Positions 10,201 to 22,200 of a DNA stretch of 64,000 bases are shown here, piece by piece. A model generated the notes under the pieces. That model was not told the origin of the DNA, did no database searches, and saw only the letters and a program-made list of their open reading frames with translations. Location: assembly GCA_023052935.1 (NCBI GenBank), contig CM041297.1:100575063-100639062 (forward strand). Reading direction: 5' to 3'. The first letter of the stretch is position 1. Each line of letters opens with the position of its first letter. The translations under genes and the position numbers were made by a program. The stretch is from Piezodorus guildinii (Eukaryota > Arthropoda > Insecta > Hemiptera > Pentatomidae).

Positions 10201-13200
10201 CATTAAATAATATAGCAATATAAAATTGTTATGTATAATAATCAGTAATAAGTTTAAACCCTATTTGTCACTTCACATTACCTTTTAAAAATTTTTATAT
10301 GAGTTAATTTTTTTTTTAAATCTTAAGCTTTTCAAGGTCATGTGTTAATATAAATTAAATACATTGAATTAAGAAAATGATTTTTTATCATCGTCCACAG
10401 CGTTCCATTACTCTTTCTACCATAACTTCCCAACCCCACACACTTACAATTCATTCCTTATTTTTTATTTAACAACCAAAATATTCACTAGAAATAATTT
10501 ATAAGGCAGAATATTTGCCGGGTCAGCTAGTAAATATAGATTAACATAAGGAACTTTCATTATGATTGCTAACAGTCATCACAAGTTAATAATAATAAAT
10601 GAGAAAATATGAATAGTACGATATCCAAGAATTATTATAAAAATGTAAAAAAACATGGTGTTTCCTCTTGATCGAGGAATATTCCTTAACGTCAATAAAG
10701 AATTTGATGAAGGATGATCCTACATTTATAATGTACCTGATAAAATAAATTTACCAAGAAAACATGATCCCATAGGCAGATAGCCTAAAAAGATTTAGGG
10801 GCGAGATTCTAGAGGTAAAAGAAGGCTAAAAGAAAATCGACAGAAATCGATTAAGGTGTTTACAGCAATATATTCAGGCATCAGTTGGAACATCTCCAGG
10901 CCACACCTAGTTCACAATATCGATTAAACACACAATAACAAACAAACTTTTCTATTCCTTGATGTATCCTTTCATGTTAACTATTTCAATCAAAAATTAA
11001 TTAATCGAAAATACTGAATAAAGTATACAGTATGGAGTAAACCAACAATAAAACTCTCCTTACTCTTAACAAGAATACTCTCCCTTCAAACATCCGTCAT
11101 GCTCCTTCCCTATCATCGTTTAAATCCCTCCTCTTTCAATAATTCCTTTCTCTTCAGTCAGATGTAAGCTAATTTTTATCATGCCAACTTATGTAAGGTG
11201 AATTTTACTTTAATGAGATGTAAAAGTTACATTTTATGTTTATTCTTATTTATTTATTTCTAGAATTTGTAAATAGAGATGACACTATGACCCTTTATTT
11301 ATTTTTTATTATTTTTTTTTCATTCTTGATTTATTTAATTGTATTTATATATTGTTTTTGGCCAGTTATAATTTATTATTTAGTTCATAATTGTTATTCT
11401 TAAGGGACATTGTCCCAGAGTAAAGTTTTTTTTTCTTCTAAAAAATAAAACATGTATAGGACACCTTGTATTTCAGATATTTTCTTCTTTATTTCTAATG
11501 TTTTAATCGTATTTATTAAAATAATTCTTGATTGCAATCCACTCTTACCACGACAATAAGCGGATGAGATAATACATAATTAAATGTATTGCAAATTAAG
11601 CTTGAGGGAGATCAGTACATATTGGAACCTCCTGTTGACGTGAAATATCAAAGGAATTTACAGGAGGAGATCCCTTAATCAGCTCCTTTTCAGCCTTCTA
11701 GTGAGTTCCAGGATGTTGATTGTCGTCGTGCTTTGAAAAATTTTGTTGTATTGTTTTGTCATAGAATCTCTTGAATAAAGTATAATTGTAGTCTTAAAAA
11801 GTAGGTATGCTTAGGTCTGTATGTAAAGATATGCTGCTAATATACCAGCAGAATAAGCGTGTAATTAGTCTGTTAATACAAAAATGCATTCATGAAAATG
11901 TGTCTTTTTTGCCATTTCGAAAATTTTAGACGCATATGTCCATAACGGTTTTAAAATTCATTAAGGTATAAAATTCATTCACTGTCAATAATAATGATTT
12001 GCATTTGTTGGCAACAATACGAGATTCCCAGGTATAAGAGAATTTAACAGTTTCACATGTGATTTGAAGAATTGATACGAAATAATTTTGATCTTGTTCG
12101 GGTTTAGTTTTTTATTCGAATGTAGTGTTGATGTTATTTAAAATTAAGCGTTTAAATACAAACTTTTGTTTATAACACTGCCTGCGGATCGTTTATAAAG
12201 AATAGAATGTTGTAGCTTTAGTCTTCTGTTAAAGTATACGCGTTTCTGTTTCACTTGTGGCTTGCAGGTCATTCTTCAGTCAAAAGTAAAATTATTTGTT
12301 ATAAGCCGAGTACCGATGGTTCCTTGTTGACTTCATACTTTTATGGACCCATTATACCAACTAATACTATAACACCTACCTTCTTTTATACTGCATAAAA
12401 GCCCTTTCATAAAAACCCTAAGGGCCTTGGGCATAGGAGATATGCTAACCACCATGCTACAGACAGGTAACCGTGCGTTTATAATGCACGCCTTTTGGCG
12501 GCTAAAGCGGTAAGCGGGTTCCTAGAATCCCTATAATTCAAGGTCATTCTAAGGACCCGCTATCACTTAAGCCGCCCAAAACGCGTGCATTATAAACGCA
12601 TCCTGGAGTTACCATGGGGTAGCATGATGGTTAGCATAACAGCCTCCTATGCCCAAGGTCCTTAGGGTTTTTATGAAAGGGCTTTTATGCATGGTTTTTT
12701 AATGGGAGCAAAAAATCCTTAGATATCCTTCGGTGGGAACGTTAAAAGGTGGTCCCGAGCCTGTGCAATGACAGGTACTCGTTAAAGATCCCTATCCTAA
12801 TCAATCCTGGATAGCAAAATTTAGGACTCCCACTGTAGCATCGTCCGATTAGCCACAGTAGCATAAAGAGACGTTAAATAAATAAATAAATAAACGCACC
12901 CCTAACAGCTAAAATGCATTGCTTTGCGTTCATCCTTAGCACATGATTAAGCCCTTTAATGAAAAACGCTACAAATTATGACACAATGGTTTATTATTTC
13001 CAAATAACTATATTAGGGTATACCTGTTTATGAATATGAAAAGAAATATGAAAATAATAATAATAGGCTTACCGAACCCGAAGGTTCGATGCCGATACCA
13101 CCAAGCTTCGCCTGCACAGACTCGTCCAATGTTCACTGGTCAAGCCCAAGCCCCCGAGATCAGCCTTAATGCAATCCTCCCATCGACGCTTCGGCCTACC

Positions 13201-16200
13201 TTTCGGACGCCTACCAGTCGGTTCAGCGAATACCAACTTTCTCGGAATCCGTTCCTCACTAAGCCCGACAACTTTACGCGCCCATTTGAGTCTCCGCGAT
13301 GCTATCAACTCAATTATACCCACAGGGTACAAACTCCGCAATTCCGCGTTGTCTGACCTTCTAAACTCCCCAGTGGCCTCATCTCTCTTCGAACCAAATA
13401 TTTTACGTAGTACCTTATTCTCGAAAACCTTAAGCCGTTGTTCATCCTTCAAAGTAAGTGGCCACGTTTCGCATCCGTAAAGAACCGTTGGAAGAATAAT
13501 AGTTTTATAAATTCTAACCTTTAAGTTTTTAGACAGAAGCTGCGAGCTAAGTAATTTAGCAACTGAATAATAACACGCATTTCCCACCTTTAACCGGGAC
13601 TTTATTTCTTCCTGGATTTCATTTTTTCTTGTTATCATAGAACCTAAATACTTGAATTTCTCTACGTGTTCAAAAGTATGACCTGAAATATTAATATCAT
13701 CAAGATCGCCACCATTTCTGCAACTAATCATATATTTCGTCTTATCGGTATTCAATTCGAGACCCATTTGTTTACCGGTTTTTATTAACACACTTATATT
13801 TAGTTGTATAGTTTCCGTGTCTTCACTTAGTAGTACAAATCATCGGCATACCCCAAAACCGGAATCTTGTCACCCATATTTAAGCCTTTCTCGGTACACA
13901 TCACCTTTTCTATAACATATTCTAAGGCTATATTAAACAAAACAGGTGAAAGGGCGTCACCCTGTTTCTCAAACCCGATCGCACCTCAAATCTCTCGGAG
14001 TAATTATGACCGATTCTAACTTTATGAAATGTTTCCGACAAACACATCTCTACTAGGTTTACTAACTTTTTAGGTATCCCCTTTTCAATCATGATGTTAT
14101 ATAGCTTCTGACGGTCTATGGAATCATAAGCCTTTTTAAAATCTATATAAAGTTGATGGACTACACCGTTGTATTCCAGCTTCTTCTCTAATATTTGACG
14201 TAAGGAAAATATTTGATCAATAGTCGAGCGATTCCGCCTAAAACCACATTGGTAGTCTCCGATAATTTCCTCAGCGTATTCCGTGATTCGGCTAGTTAGT
14301 ATTGACGAGAATATTTTATAGCATACTGGGAGAAGAGAGATCCCACGATAGTTGTTACAATCCGTCCTCGGTCCTTTTTTGTGAATCGGAATAAGTATTG
14401 ATTCTTTCCATTCTTCGGGTATTTTTTCATTTTCCCAGATCTTTTTAACTAAAACATGTAACTTGGAAACGCCCGCTTCTCCACACGCTTTGATTAATTC
14501 ACTCGTGATATTATCATTTCCTGCAGCTTTATACCGTTTTAATTTTCCTATCGCTATTTCAACTTCCTCTTTACTCGGTGCGTCTACTCATGGTTCAGCG
14601 CTCTGGTATTCAGAGGGAGGAGATTGATAATTATTTTCCGTATTTAGAATGCCGTCAAAGTGTTGTTTAAATTTATTTAATATCTCAGTCGGATCCGCAA
14701 TTATGTTGTTATTCGCATCTTTAATCCCATTCAATAGAGGTTCAAATCTTTTACGCGATTTGTTTATACCTTTGTACATCTCTCTTACGTTATTTTCGCT
14801 TCTGTGTTTTTCTATTTCTATTATTTTGCCTTTAAGATACTCTCTTTTCTTATTTTTTAAGAATTTTGAAGTTTCGTTTTTTTCTAACCGAAAGTAAGCC
14901 ACATTAAAGAAATATGAAAAGCAATAAATAATTTAAAGGAAAATGGTATATTATTCATTAGGAGAATCGGATTTTTTTTAATTCGTTATTCGGGTTCTAC
15001 GTGTCTTGAAACGTAAGCCCTCAAATTTTGAGGAGGAAGGAGTATTTTTTTTAAATTTGTTTTACCGATTACAAAGATTCATTGTTGAAAATAATAAACC
15101 AATAAAGAAACAATCTTGAAGCGTTATTAAATGTTACATAAATATAATTTAATAATATAATATTTTATTTAGGAAGGTATGATATATATCATAGGGATGG
15201 GATGGTAAGATATATATGAAGTGTTTCATCGAAATAGACTTACCGGATGCGCCACTGCGTACCATGAGTTTTACACAGTTTTGAAAGTTTCTGGCTTAAA
15301 AGGCCCAATCGGAGAATGGATTAATATAGTTTGACTGGAATTAAACGTCGGATTTTCAAATTTTCTGCTTCTAAAGTATTTTTAATTATAATTATTTTTA
15401 ATGATTAACCCTATCTGGTTGATTGTTGTAATAAATTTCATTAATGATGAAATGTAATTTGATAAAAAAATACAGAAGACAATAAGAGAAATATTCCAGG
15501 TTGAATTCGTTTTTCAGTAATATACCGTTGGAAAAATGAAGATTTTTTTTTAAAAAACATTCGTTAGCTTCTAACCTCTTAATAGAATAAAAAATGTAAA
15601 AAAAATAATAATCATAAAATTAAAATGAATAAATTTGTATGATAAATAATGGTAATATTAGTTTTATTCATTTTTGATCTAAAATAATGTTCCCAATGAA
15701 CCTTAGAGTAATTAAAAATGTAAGTAAAAAGTGTGGGATACTTGCACCAGATTATTTAATACAGCGTCGTAACGTTTTTTACTATATCAATTTAGATCTT
15801 CATCGTTATATCGTCTTCATTAAAGACATATATACTGTTTAAATCCGATAAAACATTGAACTGATAACCTTTCATAATAATACATATTAAATAGTAGATT
15901 TCCCAAAACCTTTATCCTTATTTTCCTCAATCATATATCTAAGAACTGATCTCAGTCAATAATTTATGATTATTTAATTAAAAACCATTGATATATTTCA
16001 TTCCCATACATATTTATTAAAAATAAAATATTTCAACCTTCCCAGATACACCCGAGTGTCTTTCTAAACTGGACGTCCGACTCCATTCAAAGAATTATCC
16101 AAGCCCGTGAACCACATTAGAATTGCTTACTCGTCTGTCCGTATTTCTCTAAGAATATTTTTGGTCAGTTGGTCTATTTCACAAGAGAGAATAGAAAATT

Positions 16201-19200
16201 TATGCCTTCTCTCTTGTAAGATAGAAATAATCTAAAGATATTTTTTAAATACCTTAATTTTCATTTGTAAAATTTGATTTACAATAAAATAATTGATTAT
16301 TCCTAATATATATCTCCCTTTTACTATATATTAAGGAAAAATTCTGATTAGTTTACGGTTTAGTCGCAGTTTTCTAATTATAAAAAAAATATCTTACATA
16401 AAAACTTTTAAAATCAAAATTATAATTTATACCGAAGATTTCTCAATTTCCTTTCTTGATAATGAATATATTAACATGTTAAAACACTTCATCCTCCACG
16501 TTATACATACATGGAGTTTTTTTACACTCAGATGTAAAAAGTAATTAAAAATTATTTTGTACTCACGAGATTCCTCCACTTTCTGTCTTGATTCTTTCAC
16601 CTTTGGCACTGTAATTAATTAAAGTAGGTCTTACTTTCTGAAATAATAATAATGAAACTAAAAACCAATACATATGTAATGTAATGCACTTACCTTAATA
16701 GATAACGTTAATTCATCAATGAATAAGGACAAATTATTCAAACACACGAAATTTTTTTCATGCAATTGACTGCGTAACTGATCATATAGAAGAAAACTAT
16801 TGCCAACCCCACTATAATGAACTTCCAGATTGTTATCATAAATAATTTAATTTAACAAATGTACAAATTTTTGTAATAATGATTATTATAAAAATGAGAA
16901 ATTTAAAAAAATATTAATTTTGGTTAAAGATAATATTTTAAACTTAAAATAACTAAAGATATTAAACTGTCATTAAGTTTTTTGTTTAAATAAATTGAAT
17001 GGTGATTCTTTAATAAATGAATTTACAATTTCAAATAAATAAAAAATCATTAAAAGTTTTAAAATATTAAAACAATATTAAATCCATTAAACATAATTAA
17101 TTAACAAGGCGGGCTTATTTCTAAGAACTAATGGCAGGTTATTCCTAACTGTTTTCATATTAAAACCATTCAATAATTCAATTTTTGTTTCTTGGAAAAC
17201 ATTCTAACTTTAGATCAGAGAGTTTCATTTAGTATAATTTGTTTAATAAATGTATATATACACAAATTTTTATATGCTAATAGAAAAATGTGTTAATTTG
17301 TGATTTATTTAAATTTTTAAATATGCATTTAATTGTTTCACAATATAATTTTAAGATGTATAATTACTTTTTTCTAATTATTAAGCAATTAGTATATAAG
17401 TCCTTTTCAAACTTAAAAACAGAAAAACTCAATGAAAAATTGCACTTTTTCTACATTAACATTATATTTTTTATCGACCAAATTCAGCATATTGAGCTGG
17501 TTTATTAATTTAATACTTTACATATAATAATTCTTTCATTTCTATGTCAATACTAAAACCATTTAATTTTGTAAAAGTTAAGGATACTGTGGTATATCGT
17601 AAAGTCTCATCGTATCATTTTTCTTATTTATAATTGGCTCAATAAAAATTCAACAGGGAAGAATCATTCTGACTTTTTTATATTCTATTTCAAAAATTAA
17701 GAAAACATTTCAATGGTTTGCTGATCTCCACATTCTCTATGTGATTTAATTAAAGTTAATTTATTACTAATTTAGACCAACAACATTTAATTATCATTAC
17801 ATTTTTCTTATTGGAAATTTGTATGTGCATTTTGGTTGTATTTAAATGCCTTTGACATTCAAAACATGATGTTACTTTTTAGATAGCATTTATTAATATG
17901 AAAAGATTAATACTTTGTTGCTTGGAGTAAAGAAATAGTATTTATCAACCTAAAAGCACTAATACCTTGTTGCAGACAATGGCAGATGCTTGGGGTGGAG
18001 AGAAGGTCCTAATAAACCTTACACATGGCTGAACTACAATGAGGCTTTACTAAGAGCGAGAAACTTTGGATCAGGGCTGGTGGCATTGGGCCTTGCCCCC
18101 GGCCAGAAGACCTTCGTTGGCCTGTATTCCACAAACTGCCCAGAATGGATTCTTACCGAGCAGGCAGCTTACTGCTATTCAATGGTCATCGTACCTCTCT
18201 ATGACACCCTCGGTCCTGAAGCTACTTCCTTCATCATCTCTCAAGGTAATAAAGCAAAACTATAAACAGATAGCTTAATGATGTCAAGTTTTTAAAAAAT
18301 ATATTCTTCTGTTTTCAAAAATTCAATGCAAGCTTAAGGTAAGGCGACATAGATATACATACATTACATTTTTATACACAAACACTCCAAAATATTCATC
18401 TCATTATTACTCTAGTTCATAATCATAGATAAGGAATATAAAAAATATGTGTTCATCAGTGTTGGGAACTAGGAGAACATATGGACCACTTGTTTATGTT
18501 GGCAGAATTAAGAAGACAAAACATTTATCACATAATTTTAATTTTAATGGTAAATTAAAACATATCTTTCATTTTCGTAATACTCTGGTCCTTAATTCAG
18601 GTAATATAATGAGACTGATTGATTGATTTTTATTGTCTTAGGGCCAGAGGCCCTATCTTACAGACAAGATTATAAACATTTCGTATATCAATGCCCCATT
18701 TACAGTTGATGAGATCTATCTCTAAAATATCACCTGAAATAATATAAAACTATTGACTTTCATAGGAGAAGGGATAAAACTTAATGCTGCCTTTCCAAAC
18801 CTATTTTTGATTAAATAAAATGTAAAATGATTTGAAATAATAAATAAATAACTATTAAATTGAACACACATTCTAGAACATCAAGAGAGAGGATATTATG
18901 GTAAGCAGACTCAGAATAGGGCATTGCCGCCAATTCACACATGGTTCCTTTTTTAGAGGTCTAGAAGCACCAAACTGTGAAAAATGCAATCATACCCTAC
19001 AAACTGTGTAACACTTACTAATTAAATGCACATTCATCAAGTAATTGAGGATAAAGGTTGGTCTAAAGAAAACAATGGGAGTAATACTTCCAGATGAAGA
19101 AAAACACATAGCCACACAAACGAAATTCATAAAAATGTCAGGGTACTACCACCAAATATAATTCATTTGGATTAACACAATGATCAAACGACTATTGACT

Positions 19201-22200
19201 TTTAGTGGAGAAGAAGGGTTCAAATTTAAAGCTGTCTTGCCATGAATAAAATTATAGTGGCAAACCTATTATTATACACTAAATACTATGGAAATATATG
19301 TATTTGAAATAATAGATAACACTATTAATCTTAATTTCTTTCAAAATTTAAACAATAAAATATTAGATGGAAGGGAATACTAGAGAATGCTTAAAGATCA
19401 CACAATACATAATATCACAGACATAAAGTAAAATGTAGTTGGGGTAACAATTGTAAGAAAACAAAATTATAAAAAATAAATAATATTCCGAAAAACGTCT
19501 TTATTTCAGCTGAAAATAACAGTCATAGTTTGTGAAAATGATGCAAAAGTGAATGTAATGCTTGAACAAGCCCCAAGACATCTTCGTAAAATCATTGTTA
19601 TCAAAGATGCAAGTCCGGCAACAAGACAAAGAGCAAAGAATCGAGGTGTCGAGATTGTCAAGTTTGATGAAATAGAGAGACTTGGAGCTCAACGAAGTAT
19701 ACCAGAAGTTGTAAGTGAAAATTCACGTATTTTAAATGAGTATATTAAATTTTAATAAAATAAATCTAAAGCAAGCTTTCTTTTCTTTAGCCTCCAAAAC
19801 CAACTGATCTCTGCACAGTTTGCTACACCTCTGGAACAACAGGCAGCCCAAAAGGAGTGATGCTGAGCCATGAGAATGTAGTTGCTGCAATATGTGCAGT
19901 GCTCATGCAGCTCGGTGACCAGAAACCAACCGCAGAGGACACAATGATATCCTTCCTACCCTTAGCTCACATGTTAGAGAGGTGTTGTGAGGTGCGCATT
20001 TATAGTAAACCAAATTAAAACAAAAAAAAATTGTATTTTTAAATGAACAACCTAATTATTTATTATCTTATTTAAAGAACGGAATGTACTTGGTTGGAGG
20101 AGGAGTCGGTTTCTATTCTGGAGATATCCGAAGGCTGACAGATGACATGAAATGTTTGAAACCTACAGTAATGCCAGCAGTTCCTCGATTGCTAAATCGA
20201 ATGTATGACAAACTGCAAGCTGAAACCAATGCATCCTTCATCAAGAGATTGCTGTATAACATGGCTCTCAGTTCAAAGTTTAATGAGATCAAAAAGTAAG
20301 TAAGTAACTTGATTATATAACTGGTCTTTTAAAAGTGCTTCATTAGATACCTTTAATTGAAATTTCTTAGGTTTATTATTCATACATACTAGTTTCTAAC
20401 ATTAAATAGTTGCACACTGAATCATATTTCCAACTTGAATACTGAAATACAATTTTTTTCACTCCTATGTGATGATAAATCTATTAGGTGCTTCCGTTGT
20501 TTAGATCTGTTAAACGTTTACAATGTTAAGTATTGCAGTACTATTTAGTGTGACTATATCTTTAGAATATAATAAACACCTGACAGTGAATGTAAAATAA
20601 TGACTATAAAAAACTCTAATATGAGTAAGAAAGGGAGAGAGGACAGATATAGATAAGGCTAAATAAATAAATAGAATGTCTTATATTTTTTGTTTTCTCT
20701 TCCCCATATTTATTTAGCACACGGATGTTAACTTGAACATGAACTTTTCTGTTATAAGGAAAATATTGAAGTATATCAGACCTCGGTATATATATAAAAT
20801 CCTAAAGACAAATTTTTTAAAATATTCTGTTAATGTTCTAATTACAGAGGTATATTTCGAAAAAATAGTTTCTGGGATAAGACAGTCCTAAGAAAAATCC
20901 AAGAATCTCTTGGTGGTAAAGTGAGACTAATGCTTGTTGGATCAGCACCATTATCAGCCAATGTTCTTACCTTTGCAAGATCTGCACTGGGCTGCATAGT
21001 GAGTATTAATTTTTTTTTTTAATTCTATTTTGCTTACTAGCTACATAAGAAATACTATTTTCCTTTTCTAAAATATTGATCTAATCCAAAAATTGTTTTT
21101 TTTTTAGTATTTGACCTACTTTATGCTTATCTTTAAATGAATCTTAGAGATAACATATTATAATATCATAACATTAAAGTATAGTAACTAAGCCAACTAT
21201 GAGGATAAAACTTTTTTTAAAATATATTTTATTGATTATTGCAGCTGTATATACAATAAATTCAACGAGTACATAATTACATAATGATGAACAAGTCTTG
21301 CGAAGAAACTACCCAACAGTAGTACTTCAATGTTTATCTAAGTCAGTAGGTCCTGAGGCCATCTTCTTTTCAATCGCCTCGGAGGGTTATCAGGATATGT
21401 GGGGATAATAGCTTGTCGAAAAAGGAATTTGTGTGGGTAGGTAGTATGGAATTAAAAGGGTTATTTCTATTTCAGGGTAGATAAGCGACAAATGGGATAT
21501 TAAGGTCATTAGTAATTTTATTTGTGACAAAATAAGGAGCATTTAGAATTAAGGATCAAATGCAGGAGGAATTAGACGGTTTAGTAAATCCCCTGGAGGA
21601 TAAAACTTAATAAGGAAACTAAAGAAATTGAGCAATAAATACATTTTTTTAAATATAAAGTCCAATTCACAAGAAGTGTTATAAAATATTATAGACCCTA
21701 ATTAATCATCAATTTTCAAATAACATTATTTTAAGTGCAAAAAGAAAGAAAGTAAGTTTTGAACCATGGTTGGTACCATAGGCTATATAGTCAGTTTATT
21801 TTATGTTTTAAAACTTAGCAATTTTGAAAATGTTGCCAAGTTTTATTTCAGGATCATAAAATGATATTGAATTGATTTACAGATAGTGGAGGGTTATGGA
21901 CAAACAGAGTGCAGTGCTCCGATCACGTTGTCAGTACAAGGGGACCACACACCTGACCACGTAGGACCCCCTGTAGCATGCTGCTGTGTCAAACTAGTCG
22001 ATGTACCAGAAATGGAATACTACGCAAGCAACAACCAAGGAGAAGTCTGTGTCAAAGGAACCAATGTCTTCCTTGGTTACTACAAAGAGTATGACACAAC
22101 TCTACAGACTGTAGACGAGTATGGATGGCACCATACAGGCGACATAGGTCAATGGCTACATGTGAGTACAATATCTAGATTTCTTCTTTTAAAACTTTCT

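Larger units (their letters stand above)
7460..10530 (+). mobile_element. Candidate Helitron-like element carrying other insertions
   Basis: The left end is A|TCTCTCTGTATATAAAAGG with ACGAATTTTGATACGG 70 bases in; the right end is GGGTCAGCTAG|T, giving the A|TC...CTAG|T layout of Helitrons. Both ends recur elsewhere in the window (29214-29826 and 30387-30510). The 3' part (10060-10530, GCGGGCAACACACGATTTTC onward) recurs at 26262-26550 and, reversed, at 44935-45230. No Rep/helicase gene is present. Pairing these two distant ends as one element is an inference. Confidence 0.4.
13055..14905 (-). mobile_element. RTE-type LINE, 5'-truncated and frame-broken
   Basis: A 15-base target duplication AAAGAAATATGAAAA at 13040-13054 and 14906-14920 frames it. 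The 3' end is (ATT)n on the minus strand. It covers the region between endonuclease and RT (14902-14588), RT (14580-13830, frames broken) and the C-terminus (13791-13069). Confidence 0.9.
12986..15101. mobile_element. MITE-like repeat split by an RTE insertion
   Basis: Left end TGGTTTATTATTTCCAAATA and right end TTGTTGAAAATAATAAACCA are inverted. The right part (AGGAGAATCGGATTTTTTTT; ACGTAAGCCCTCAAATTTTGA; GATTACAAAGATTC) has counterparts at 37690-37800 and 38990-39090. Without the RTE it would be about 250 bases. Confidence 0.6.

Noticed and set aside
17290..17508. 72-codon AT-rich frame in ACSL intron 1
   Set aside because: Low-complexity hydrophobic translation from AT-rich DNA with no splice signals.
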